DNA of 64,000 nt from Benincasa hispida (lineage: Eukaryota; Streptophyta; Magnoliopsida; Cucurbitales; Cucurbitaceae): the NCBI RefSeq assembly GCF_009727055.1, contig NC_052355.1, positions 5,832,183 through 5,896,182 of the forward strand, read 5' to 3'. Both the position numbers and the translations under genes were made by a program. The notes beneath the pieces are model-generated. The model had not been told where the DNA came from, did no database searches, and saw only the letters and a program-made list of their open reading frames with translations. Below are positions 46,068-58,490 of this stretch, piece after piece (the first letter of the stretch is position 1; every line of letters starts with the position of its first letter).

Positions 46068-48170
46068 CGTGACGAAAAATTTAGTGAACGCAATATGCGA
46101 TGCATGTCTTAGGCTATGCGTTAATTCTCATGCGTCGATGGTCATGCATTGGAATGAAAGTATGCATTAACGAATGTTGCGATGACCATGCGTCCCCGTC
46201 ACAATTTTTCTTGCGCTCACGCCAAATATAATGCGAACGCAAGTTTCTCGGATGATCCGAGGTAAAACTCAGCGACTTGTAACTAAATGCTATGCGGTAA
46301 TGTGTTTGTGGCGGATAAATAAAAGAATGATGGAGGGTATAAGCTACAAACTACTCCTACTCCTAACTAACAGACAAAGCATTGGAAGTATGAATGAGAG
46401 GTGGAGATACGGCAATTGTTGACGCGTAGTAAATGCATGGAAAAATAGATAAAATTTGAGGATGTCTTCATTGCAACCCTAAGTTTGACCACAATGGCAA
46501 CCTCAGTCAACGCAAGCTATGTGATCATGCTACACACACTTGCACCTAACTCTAGGACACATGTAATGTATATGCGAAGTGTCGAGAGGCCTTATTTCTA
46601 AGTCTCTATTCCTGCTAATGTGCTCCCACACATAAACTAGATGACCACATACCACCGTATCCTACTTCTTGGACGCATACAATATCCTCTCCGTAGGGTG
46701 CATACGCTGTGTAATAGCAAACGGAGCTTATTCTTAAGTTCCCCATTCTTGCTTATGCATTCCAATCCGCTCTCTCAAGTCTTAGATTTTATTTTTAGAC
46801 TACTCTCTCAAGTATGCTTAAATGATGAATGGTGCACTCATAAGACAAGGTAACCGCATAAACTTGGCTGGTGTAAGATTATTCCTATCTCTAGTGAATA
46901 CTTGCTTACATTGCTTTATGCGACCAACCACTTACCCTCTCAGACAGTTAGTTGCTGCTGACTTTACATATAGACAAGCGTTGCGTCCGCCTATAGACAT
47001 GCGTTGCTACAGCTTCACACTAAGCAAATAAGGTTTTCTCACAATACTTATGCAACGCACACCTCCCGGTGGTTTGCTACATGCTTTATATTCCTATGCT
47101 GCATGATTAAGTATGCGATACTCTAGCAATCTCACTAAGTGATGCAATGAAGGTTAAAGATGCTAAGTAAAGAAAGATGAAGATGGAATCGAAGAAAACA
47201 TAGAAATGCATTGAACACACAATGTATTAATTTCTAAATCTAAAATTTAATACAATAAAATATAAGAAAAGAAGAGAAAATGAAAGGATCGGCTCTTGTT
47301 TCTAGCAGATGTGTGTCAAGGCTACCGGTGGTGCCATGGAAGGGCAGTGGAGCTGACTCTCTCGAGATCTAACTTCGACGAAGGCTCTGGTCATCACTCG
47401 GAATGGATGAAGGAGATGAAGAACTTTCAAGCTTTCTTCTAACGCGTTTGTCTGGATCACAAGGATCTGCCCGAAGGCCGAAACTTGGATCCTCTAAAAT
47501 TCTGCTCATCGGCTTCTATTTATACAGCTTGATCGCCAACAGCATTAATGAACGTACTTTGATTCTGACATTAGCGGCACGTTGGTGCTTTTATGAAGCT
47601 CTGCTACTAACGGCGTGGTAGGTGAAATGTCAACATCATCTTTTAATTTTCCTGAAATATACGTCGATGTTTCCATTCCACCAACCTTGCATTCATCCCT
47701 CTATTCTGGTTATCGTCATTTAGCCGCAATGTCCTTGCGATGACCGAATTTGTTCAATGACCACAATGTCCTTGCGATGACTGTATTCGTTTGGTTACCG
47801 CAACTTCAACACGATGATCGCAATCGCTTGACGATTGCAATTTCTATGCGATGGATGCATGCGGTTGATTACCACAACACCCATGCGTTGAACATATGCG
47901 TTCACGTTTGCGATGGAGAATTCCTCCGCATGCAATCATCATTGCGATAGTCCGGCTTCTGCATATGCATCCCCTTTTTGCGTTAACTACAAAGATGGAC
48001 AATATAATACATAATAATGCATAATAGTGGGTTAGCCAAGATTCTTAATTTTGAACGACGCAAACTCATTTTCTCATGAATTCCTAACATAATTACAGCA
48101 TATTCTGCTTAACAGCTCTCATAATTCTAAATAAAAGGCTTAAGATGACGTGTATTTCTACCTGTCATCA
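46068..48170. mobile_element. Solo LTR-like insertion, family LTR-D, copy 1
   Basis: It is absent from the homologous site at 14764 (CAGATGGTCATTGATTT). Flanking GTCATT repeats lie at 46062-46067 and 48171-48176, a 5- or 6-bp target duplication. The right end GTCATCA equals that of the insertion at 50861-53005. The left end is changed from the expected TGATG. It has no pol, and is rich in ATGCG/CGCAT words. A TTTATACAGCTTG promoter-like motif lies near 47518. I assign it to LTR retroelements from the duplication length and terminal CA, without an internal region to prove it. Confidence 0.75.
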
Positions 48171-50860
48171 GTCATTGATTTATTACGTTTCCTTTGGGGT
48201 AAATGTGGCCTCTCCTGCTTTGTTGGGCTTCCCTTAAGGTGATACCGAAGGTAAATAAATATTGTGCGAAACATATAACTTCTAAATTATTGTAAGTGAA
48301 TCAACTCCCCTCATTAATATTACATTTGAAAATCGTCTATGCATTCAATTCTTACGCGTGTGTAGATTTCTTCAAATATAAGATTAATTCAATGGATAAT
48401 TATAGAATTTATGCATAGGTAATTTTCAAAGGAAATAATAATTGAGATTCTAAATTGATTCTCTTTGAAAGTTTAGAGCTCAAACTATCAAATGTTTAGC
48501 TATTCTAAAGTAGATCAATTTTATCTAAGAATTTGAAGATAGAGGAATGATGTGATTACTAGATTAAAAGAAAATTAGAAAATAAATATTGAACTTTTGG
48601 ATAATAAAGGTGTCTAAGAGTGTTGATTTCATTAAGTCGTGCAAAGGTTCTATGAAATATTGTGTTATTGATGTTCAAGTCTAGAAACTAAACTTAGGAT
48701 TATTACCTTTCAACAATAACCTTTTATCATACAAATTTGAGTGATTACTAATCTTTTGAAACCAAATTAAGAAGCATGACATTAAGCAAAGTTACAAAAG
48801 CATTCATTAATAACCTAATTATTTTCATGAAAGATTAACAATAATTCGATTTTATAAGTCTGGTCAAACAATCTATGAAATTGAAAATTCAACCTAACAT
48901 GTATTGAAGGCCAACCAATATAACATACGCATAATACCATTGGAAAAAGTTCAAATCCACATTATTCATAAAAACAATATGCATTAACTCAAATCCATAA
49001 TTAAATTCTTCAACAACCTAGAACATAAGAGTCTAGCCCACATGGTTGTCAAAAACATATTCTCATACATTTTGGCAAAAACGAATAGTAAAAAAAGTGA
49101 AAATAACAAGGAAGTACTATTGTCAAAGAGATTTTCCGTCGTTGAAGACCGTCAATCAAGCCTCCATTTGTATCTCGGGATCACGAATAGCCTCCAAACA
49201 AATACCTTCACTCTCTCAATTCTTTTATGCAGCAAAACTCTCCTAAGGCTCCAGTATTTCGTGATCAAGTTGGCTACAAAACCCTAGAATTACTAGAAAA
49301 GACATGCAAAAAATGTATATATTTTCCTGAAATAGTGCACAGTGCCACAAAGCCAATTTGAAATTACAGTGCTGTGACATTGTCAAGAAAAAGCCCCTCT
49401 ACCGCGTGAGTCTGCCGCATCGCCATCATAAACTTTGTTTTGAGGTTAAGTAGGGTGAGTCCTGAGTTTTGGCCTCAGTCTTTTTTCCTATTCTAAAGAT
49501 TTAGTGCTTTCTTAACTTTATTGGTAAAATTGGTCTACTTTCACTCTCTTGAACTCCAAACCTCGTTCTTTTGCTCAAATCCTATAAATCACTTGCAAAC
49601 GACATCAAATCTAACAATATCAAGTAAAACTAACTCTAAATAAAAGGAAAATAAAGTAATTTTCTTGTGCTATTTAGTTAAATCCTGAACCCGAATAAAG
49701 GGATCATTGTGGTTTGATCATGAACCTGTATAAAAAGATCAACACAGGTTGGATCTTAAACCTTCAAAAGGATCATTTGTGGTTTAACACTTGAACTCGT
49801 AAAAAGAGTAGTAAATCGGTTTGGTACTCACTCGTTAGAAAATACCAAAAAAAATCTTGGGGTGTGAAATAGGGATATCAAGCCATTATGAAAATTTCCA
49901 ATGCCATCTATTTTTCTCTTCTCCTTAATTTATTTTCTTGATTATTTTAAGAAAATTGTCTACTTAGTAATTTTTTTGATTCGGTGTGATGAATATTGAT
50001 CGTTTATTTGTTTAATTTAGATTGAACTAGTTTAGTTTAAATTTAATTAAACTTTTATAAATCAACCTCATTCACCCTCACTCTAATGTTGCCATATTGA
50101 TCCTATATAATCTAAGTCCCACTCTGTTGACCCAAAACTGAAATGAAACATAATACATTATGTGAAATGCCTTGAATTTGTTATCTAACTAGCATTCAAA
50201 ATGACCAAGGGGTTTGTTGCCCAGTCAGCGAGTTGGGATCCAAATGTGACACCCAGGTGGGGGCTCGGGGTCAACACCCCTGAAACCTAAGTTGTATATA
50301 TATTTATCTTATTTACGATTTTGGCCCTAGAATTTAGTTGGGTGGGCTATATATAATTTGTAGAAAGGTTCTCCCTTCTTTATTTTCCTTATTTTCTCTC
50401 ACTACATTGCCTAAAGAGAGAGGATGATCGAGTTCAAATTGGTGTGGGTTCAAGAATTTTGGTCATATTTTCTCACTTTTTTGTAATCTTGTCGTATCCA
50501 TATGGTGAAGAAATTTAAAAAACTTGATGGATTGTAAGTTGAAATCTTCTTGGTTTAATTCTCAATTAATCAAGCAAGTTTTCACAAATTCTCTTGAATG
50601 GCTATGCTTCATTCTCCTCTCTGTTTTTTTTAGTCGAAACATATTTTTCAAAACTCAAGGACTAAATTGGTTAAATTGAACTTTTAAGGACCATATGCAC
50701 CAATTTCTAAAAGCTCAGAGACTAAAAAAATAGTTTTATAATTTCAATAGAAAGAGTCTTGAATTAAATCACTAAACAAATCGAAAAAAAAAAATCTATG
50801 TTGAAAACATTAGAGTTCCACAACACAAAGAATGGAAACGGAAACTTCCTAACACGTACC

Positions 50861-53005
50861 TGATGGTGGGAAATTAGGAGGTCAATTTTACTCGACAACC
50901 AAAATCCCGTGGACAAGGTATGTGATGCATGTTCCTAATATATGCATTGATAGTCATGCGTCGATGGTCATGCGTTGGACTGATAATGCGTTAATGAATG
51001 TATGTGATGACCATGTGTCCTGCCACAAGTTTTCTTGCGCTCACGCGAAGTATAACGTAAACGCAAGTTTCTTGGATAATCTGAGGTCGAATACAGGGAC
51101 TTGTAGATATATGTATGCGGTGATGTGCATGCGGCGGTTTGAATAAAAGAATGGAAGGGATGTTGCTAAGTTAATCCTACTCCTACTCCTATCTACATGA
51201 CAACACAATGAGAATATGCATGAAAGGTAGAGATGTGACAAACCTTGACATGAAATAAATGTGTGGGAAAATAGATAAAATGTGGAGATGTTTTCATTGC
51301 AACCATTAAGAGTGACCGTAAGGGCAACCCTAGTCAACACAAGCCAATGCGATCATGCTACACTCATGCACGGCAAATCATTTTCCAATGGAAATGCGGT
51401 GCTCCTAAGTCTAGGACGCATGTGTTGAATGTAAAAGTGTCCATAGAGCTTATTCCTAAGTCTCTACTCTTTTCCTATACGATGATGCAAAATGCACACA
51501 ACACTGCGATGACTGCACACAATTGTATCCTATCTCTAGGATGCATGGGATGGGTTAATAGCAAACAGTGCTTATTCCTAAGCTCTTATCTCTTGTGTTA
51601 TGCGTTCTAATCTGACTCTCTCGAGCCGAGATTCTGACCTGACCTTCCCAAGCCTAGATCCTGCCCTTAGACTACCTTCCCGAGTATCCCTAATGGACGA
51701 ATGAAGCATACATACTACAAGACAATCGCATGAACTTGGTTGACGCAAGATTATTACTATCCCTAGTGAACAACGCATACATTACTTAATGCGTCCAACC
51801 ACTTACCCTCCCGAGCAATTGATTGTTGTTGACTTTACTTATAGACAAGCAATACGTTAGCCTATAGACAGACGTTGCAGCAGCTTCACACTAAGCAAAT
51901 AAGATTACTCACACACTCGCGCAATGCACTCCTCTTAGTGGGTTGCTACATGCTTTATATCCCTAATCCATATGACTAAGTATGCAATACCCAAGCACTC
52001 CCACTAAGTGTTGCAATGAAAGTAAAGATGCTAAGCAAAGAAAATGGAGATGGAGTTGAAGGAAACAGAGAAGTGCATTGAAAACAAGTTGTATTAATTC
52101 TTTAATCACAAAATGTCATACAATACAATATAAGAAAAGAAAGGAAAAAGAAATGACCGGCTGGAAGCAAAGCTTTGCTTCCAGCGGATGTGCGTCAAGG
52201 CTACCAGTGATGCCATGGATGGGCGGAGGAGCTGACTCTCTCGAAATTTAGCTCCGGTCGAAGGCTTTGGTCATCACTCGGAATGGAAGAAGGAGATGAA
52301 GAACTCTCAGCCATCTTCTCACGTAGTTTGTTTGGATCACGGGGAAATCCCCGGTTTGAGGGATAATCTCTGGATGATTTGAATTTCAGCTCGTTGGCTT
52401 CTATTTATAGAGCTTGGGTCACCGATAGGATTAATTGGACTGCTCTAAGTCTGACATTCGGTGCGTTAGTCCTTTTCTGAATCTCTGCCACTAACGGCGT
52501 GGTAGGTGAAATGTCAACATCATCTTTTGGTTTTTCTCGAAGTAGATGCGTTGATGCATTCACTCCACCAACCTTGTGTTAATCCCATTAGTATGCGTTG
52601 TCGCGTAGCAGCAATCATTTAATGAGCACATTCGCCCAACTCTACACAATGACCGCAATCGCCTGACGAGCGCAACTCCCATGCAATGGACGCATACGGC
52701 TGATTACCACAACATCCATGCGTTGATCGATGCGTTTGCCTTTGCAATGGAGTGTTTCTCCGCATGCGGTCGTCTATGCGGTGGTCTGGTTTCCACGTTT
52801 GCGTCCATTTCCTGTATTGGCTACAAAAATAGAATATTGAATGCATAATTAACGCAAAGTAACGGGATAGCTAAGATTCATCATACTGATCGACACAAGC
52901 TCACTTTCTCGTGAATTCCTATCATGATTGCCGCATATTCTGCCTAACAACTTTCATAATTCTAAGTAAAAGGCCTAAGATGACGTGCATTACTGCATGT
53001 CATCA
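50861..53005. mobile_element. Solo LTR-like insertion, family LTR-D, copy 2
   Basis: TGATGGTGGG...GCATGTCATCA, 2145 bp, with the perfect target duplication GTACC (50856-50860 and 53006-53010). The empty site is present at 19121-19135 (CACGTGCCACATTC). Ends TGATG...CATCA form a short inverted repeat. It is clearly related to 46068-48170 throughout (for example the GGCGTGGTAGGTGAAATGTC block at 47612 and 52496). No coding sequence is visible. Confidence 0.85.
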
Positions 53006-53092
53006 GTACCACATTCATTCCTATTGTCTTCTTCAGCTGGTCTCAATATGTGTCTCTCTAGATTCCTTCAATAGGTAGAAAGTTATAAGAGA

Positions 53093-55196
53093 TTTTTCTC
53101 TCCAATTAGTCTTTCCTTGAAATGAAATGCAGGATTCTTTTAATAGGGAAGGATATTTCCCCAATCCCAATATATTTAGGGCTCTTAAAATATCTTAAGC
53201 CCCATTTTGTACCCATTCATTCCTATTTATTTCCATTTCTTACAATTATTTGTATATTTATTAAGTAAAAGTTAAATTTTTAGCTAGATGCCAAAACAAA
53301 ACAAGTTTTTAAAAACTTCTTTTTTTATTTTTTAAAGAATTGATGGGCCTTTGAAAATATTGATAAAAATTAGATAAAAAAAACATGAAATTTAGGATTA
53401 ATTTTCAAAAAAAAAATTAGATATGAGGTGAGTGTTTATAGGATTAATTTTCAAAAAAAAAAAAAAAATCAATAATGTTATCAAATAGGACCTTAAGAAT
53501 CCTTTTTGGACTTGTGTTATCTTCCTCATTCAAATTAGGAGATCAAATAAGATCAATTGAGCTAAAATTTTTGTAGTGGCGAGATTTGGTTTTTCATTAA
53601 ACTTCGTGGTATGCGAAGTTGTTGTCTCAAGTTTTTGGCTGCTACAACAAAGGTTGGGGCATTTCAACGCTCCTTTGCAACTCCATTGTTTCTCTTAATA
53701 ATCACAACTCTTCACTTATGTTTATTAATTCTCAAAATGCTCCCATTTATCCATAAACTTAAGCTGAAATATGCAATTCTCTTAAGCTTTCATATGATTC
53801 AAAGATTACTGCCAGAGAATAATGGGTTTGGCTACAATTTAAAACCAATATGATAATCTTGTCCATGCTTTATAAGATGTTTTAATATACCTGTCCAAGT
53901 CGATTGCTTTGGCCCTCTCTTTCCTCAACTAGTCAAACAAATTCAAATAGCCATGCTTCAATCGACAAAATTGTAAAAATACACCACAACATCATTGGGA
54001 GACTTCTTTTTTATCAGAGCCAAGTTTCGATCTTGGGACCTGTGGGTTATGGGCCCACCACGCTTCCGCTGCGCCATTCTGATTGGTGAAATGCAAGTAA
54101 CTTTTTAGTTTAGTTATCTAATAAACTCAAACTTCCAATTTTCGTTCTTTCTTTTTCTATTTTGGAGAAAACTTGATGACAAGTTTTTCTTTTTAAAAAA
54201 TCATTAGGGTGTATGGGGTCGAGTTGCGTTGGGGTTGACATTTTTTTGGACAAACATTGGTTATGTTGTCTACTTAAATGCATCGAATGACTTGTACAAC
54301 CCAATCCAACCCAACTCTTATACTTTTGGATAATTGCTAATAATTAAGTATATAACAACATTTCTAAACAATTGCAAGTATATCAAAATTTATGATCCAA
54401 AGAATATAAATCCTAAAAAAAATTCTTTGTATTTTCAACGTATCCAAATTTTTTAATTTGATATTTTAAATGTAGAAATTATACTAAAAAGAGATAAAAC
54501 ATTAACAAATATAGTATATCATGTTATAAACTCACAATAATTTTGTTAAATTAAAATATAGAATATATTATATATTATATGATATCACAAAATAATATTT
54601 ATACTACTTTTTTTTAACATAAAATAAATTCATAAATTAATTTGTAATAATTTATATTTAACATAATATTTCGTGAATAATTATAATTAATCTTGCGATT
54701 TATAGATATAATTAAAAAAAATTTGAAAATTTGTTTAAATTGAAATTAAAATTTTAATTCTACTACCAAATACATATCTGAAAACATAAAATACAACTAT
54801 ATTTTCATTAAATTCTTTGTTTTCAAATTTTTATTTTTAAATAGTCTACCAAACAGGTCTAAATGGGTTTTTTTTGTTTTGTTTTTAACAATCACTTCAC
54901 GTGAATAAGTAGAAAAGAAGGCTGAGAAGACATGTGATGAGACGTGGGGCTGATGGGAATTAGGCCTCTTTGAATTAAAAATAACTATGGGTTGAGCTGA
55001 TATATATATTAGTACTTCAATTCGGTTCAGTTTATTTTAGATTTTTGTTATAGTGAATCGAGAATCGAACCAAATTTTTTTGTTTTTCTTTATTTAACCA
55101 ATCGAGAAGCCATTTATTTTGATGACTCAAACCAAACGAATCGTTTTTGTCTGGTTAGTTGGTTCAAATTGATTTTTGAACACTCCTAGCTAGCGG
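53093..55196. repeat. Tail sequence, copy 2
   Basis: Duplicate of 19212-21348, ending at the same CTAGCTAGCGG. It contains the better tRNA-iMet copy. It lacks the three-fold repeat of copy 1 and has a local duplication of the AGGATTAATTTTCAAAAAAA sequence near 53393-53468. No protein gene is seen. Confidence 0.85.
54012..54083 (-). tRNA. Initiator tRNA-Met (CAU), possibly decaying
   Basis: The minus strand folds as a 72-nt plant initiator tRNA: 5' ATCAGAA, D arm GGCGCAGCGGAAGC, anticodon arm GGGCCCATAACCC with CAT, then CAGGT. The T arm is CCAAG-ATCGAAA-CTTGG, and the 3' strand is CTCTGATA. The GGG/CCC anticodon stem and the A-containing T loop are initiator features. One acceptor pair (position 7) is mismatched (A against C). 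The T stem pairs fully, although its second-to-last pair looks switched from the usual G-C, a compensatory change. CCA is not encoded, as expected in plants. The nearest minus-strand T run for Pol III termination is about 35 bases downstream, so expression is uncertain. Confidence 0.8.
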
Positions 55197-55659
55197 TCCA
55201 TTGTCTAACATATCATTAGGGTATAGTAGTGGATATATTAGTTAAGCTCAACCAGTTCATTTTTCATGCAGATTTTTTCTTGATAGATAAAGAAGAGGTC
55301 ATAGAGGTTCAAATAATCTAGAGTTGCCTTTTTTCGCCACCTAAAGGGCTTTTATTAATGTTCAGTAGGGTAAGTTTCCCTGAAGGGTCGTCGAGGAATT
55401 GGTAACATTTAACATTTATCGATCTATGAACTACAATTATGAGGTACATATTTGTCGGAAGATCAAACTTGTTGATGAGACTTCTGCCGAACCAAGGAAA
55501 GTTGATTGTTTGCTTAACGGTTGGATGTTTTGGAAACTTCTGGTGATGACACTTCTGGTGGTTTTAATTGTTTACACTATTTATCTGATTACCAACAGGG
55601 GCATTATTTAATATTCTAAGATAAGCTAAGGTATTTAAGAAAGCCAAACCACCTTGGCA
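55197..55659 (+). pseudogene. Gene-like scrap with a membrane segment
   Basis: Unrecognised. An open frame at 55399-55611 (70 aa) ends with FWKLLVMTLLVVLIVYTIYL, a strong transmembrane helix, then a short ITNRGII tail and TAA. Upstream there is no clear start; the ATG at 55399 could be internal, and 55340-55390 might be intron or exon. The following sequence (GATAAGCTAAGG..., into Seg-3) resembles a plant 3' untranslated region. It could be the last exon of a tail-anchored or single-pass membrane protein. In copy 1 the same place was replaced by CopX. Confidence 0.35.
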
Positions 55660-58490
55660 TCCTGCTTAAAGGTGTTTTTCCTGGTGCTTCTTGACAAGCA
55701 ACCTAAGTTTACTGTATTCTGTTTGTTTTCTGTTTTGTTAGCTGATTCGGTCTTATAGTGTTTTGATTTATGTTTTTAGTCTTTTGCCTATAGGAGCCTG
55801 TACATTGTACATAGGAGGAACACCAGATGATCTTTGTTGGTTTCGCTCATGCTAAGCTAATAAAACTAAAATTAAGAAGGCATACAAACACATGCGCAGA
55901 GATGAAAAAGATTTGGCCTTGAAATTTATTAACAATATGATGTAATGAACATCTCTGCATATGAGTTCAATGATATTTTTCCATAACATCCATAGTTTTC
56001 CAGTGCATGAACACAATAGGGAAAGTGAGTAAGCTTAGGAACCTTGCTAGACATGCTGCTCATTGTTGGATACGTTTCATCATCACTATAGGTAATTTTG
56101 ATAGGCTTTTTCTTTTGTCAGAAAAGAAACGAAATGAAAAAGAACAAACTAGCATAGTGTTCTTTTTGCTACATGGGTGCTTAAGAAAATTGTTTACCAA
56201 TTTTGTAGAAGCATGATAGCTCCCTAAATGAGCTATCTTAGTGCCTCTAATCTTGCCCGTCTATGATGTTTAATGTGCTTAGATGATGCATTCTAAAGCA
56301 TTACGGATCAATTGGGGTTAATTTGAAGTAGTTAGGAGCTAGATAGAGCAACCGAATTTCAAAGAGCGAAGAAACGTAAAAAATGCCCCCAGGGAGGCCT
56401 GCATTGCAATATGCTACACGACATTAAAGACATGGAGCTCTAATCAAGGCAGCATTGTCGTGTCGTGATGGCATCGAAAATATACTATCTTGCTCCGCTT
56501 AATTTAAAATTGTTCTTAGATTTTACGTGTTTATTTGGTAATTTTATAGGCTTCGAGCATTTAGAAGATAGAGTCAGGCACTAGTGACGAAATGAAGCTA
56601 AAATGGGCCAAAATGAGCTTAATAATATAAATTGGAAACAAAATGCAAAATTAAATGATTTTAGTAGTAACAGTGTGGGTCGAACGCAGGGAACGAATAA
56701 TTTCCAAATTAAATGATTTACAATTCTAGGTAAACTGAAGAGCTAGGGGGTTTGTCAGAATGACTGATTGCTAGAAATTTTAAATTGCATAAAATAAGTG
56801 CAACAAAATAAAGGTTTGAGAAAAATATGTGAAGAAACCCTAGCTTGGATTGTAACGGAATTTTTTCTGTTAAATATTCTTGATCATTGAATTCTAATTA
56901 CTAGAATTAAGTATTTGCTTACACCTAACCAAACTAATTGGAGAAACTAATTAATCGTCTTAAACAACTAATTAGTCCCAATTGTATAGATGAAAAGCAT
57001 GCAAATACAAGTTCATCCTCATCTCATTAAGATCTTGGAAAACACTAGGGTGAATATTCAATTTCAAGTGCTTAATTAAATATTCGTTCGATTCAATTCT
57101 AGGTTGGTTAGAACAATACTTATCGTATTCGATTGAAAAGCTACCGAACCTATCTATTCTTAGTAATCAATAGAAGATTATGTGTTACGTATCAAATGTT
57201 AATAAAAAGGATCTACCATAGAATCCACAAGCGTCCAATAATATAATCATAATCTATTAAAACATAATTGAATCCAACAAACACAATAACATTCGGTTCA
57301 AAAACTCATAAGTACGAGAAACTAGAGAAAAATTCCTAAAACCCAAGCTAGATAGAGATACCTTAGCCCATAATTGTCATGATGGACATCAAGGAATAGT
57401 TGTGTCACATGAACATACCAAAAAGTAGAAGAAAATAGAGAGAAATCGTGTTGCAATCAACTGGCATTGAAGAGGTCTAACACTAGGTGGCAGAATAGAC
57501 ATTTATAACAATCAAGATAGCATCATGGCACTGACAGATATTGGCGTAGATGATACATCAGAGCACCTCTGTGCCACGGCGCTATGTACTTTTCATGCAA
57601 ACTGGGCCTTCTATCTTTTCAGTTCCAAGCATGGCGCCATAGGGTGCCACGACAACGTGTTAGCAACGCAAAAACTTGTAAATTTTTCATTCTCTATTCT
57701 GGGTGATGCAATTAAGCTTCGTTTTGGTCCATTTTAGTTTCTTTTCGTCATTAATGTCTGACTCTACCACCTAATGCTTGGAATCTATAAACTAAATGAA
57801 CACTTAAAATATAAGAATAGTTCCTAATAAGTGGAGCAAGATAACAAATTTTCAGTGCTATCAAACACCTCCAACTTAATTTCTGATCTTTCTCGAGCAA
57901 GGTAGAATTAAAGTACACAATCACACAAGAATATGCTCACAAATTGTATGGTTTGTAACTCAAGTCTCAACGGTTTCCTAGAATATAACTTGCAATCAAC
58001 AATTAAATCAAATTATAATCAATCAAGACAGGAAAATTTAAAATTAGTTGAAGACCTACTCATGCATGAGTAAGTTCAAATCTCTTTTAATTAAGCCTCA
58101 ATATCCAGGATCGATTTTAATTGGCTCTCACTTTGTTTTCCTCCTACATTGACTCAAGCACTAATTATTAAGCATTGATACAACCAAGATGGCATCATGT
58201 CAACTAGGGTACCTGAAATTCAATTCTATGGATCACTAAACATGGGGTATTAGCTTTCACGCATCCTCGTAGGGAACTATACCCACTCTTTTTTCGCGAG
58301 TGTCTTAACTAATCATAATAAAGGCATATCATTACAAGTTAAATTTTGTTTTTCATGATATTATCTTTTCAGTGCAACATTTTATCTGCAGACATATAAA
58401 TCATTTTTTCCCTTAATATTACATTACGATCTATCATACAAGAATTCTCTAATAAGTGGGACCTTTCGAAGAGACAACAAGGATACAATC
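55660..58490 (+). repeat. Seg-3: third copy of the duplicated segment, with empty CopX site
   Basis: TTGGCATCCTGCTTAAAGG at the start runs on without any CopX LTR, unlike Seg-1 and Seg-2. It aligns with Seg-2 to GGATACAATC at 58490. It includes an exon-like patch (55999-56100) and the inverted-repeat unit at 56476-57853. No complete gene is visible. Confidence 0.88.
56476..57853. repeat. 1.38-kb unit bounded by about 165-bp imperfect inverted repeats
   Basis: The left end GAAAAT..., TATCTTGCTCC, then TTAGATTTTACGTGTTTATT pairs with the right end read in reverse (GAAAAT..., TATCTTGCTCC, ...TTAAGTGTTCATTTAG). Pairing continues to AAGCTAAAATGGGCCAAAA against AAACTAAAATGGACCAAAA. Equivalent ends are in Seg-2 (about 28592-29975); Seg-1 has only the left end. 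No transposase frame lies inside, and no flanking target duplication is obvious. It could be a non-autonomous DNA element or an old inverted duplication. Confidence 0.55.

Larger units (their letters stand above)
45653..53092. repeat. Second copy of the palindrome right arm (no left arm)
   Basis: It is collinear with 14361-19211 and extends the homology through 44845. It starts with the inverted 5' end of a CopY-type LTR (to about 45873). It keeps the roughly 527 bp (49345-49872) that LTR-E replaced in copy 1, carries two solo LTRs absent from copy 1, and has a small deletion near 50830. Upstream sequence is LTR, not an inverted arm, so this copy shows the state before the palindrome formed. 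Confidence 0.88.

Noticed and set aside
54012..54040. TATCAGAGCCAAGTTTC read as a retroelement primer-binding site
   Set aside because: The match extends over all 72 nt of a tRNA, lacks the TGG complementary to CCA, and no LTR end precedes it.
55999..56216. TFIIS or Mediator-like N-terminal domain in the exon-like patch
   Set aside because: Only a few residues of the LRxLARxxxxxW type fit; too weak to name a family.
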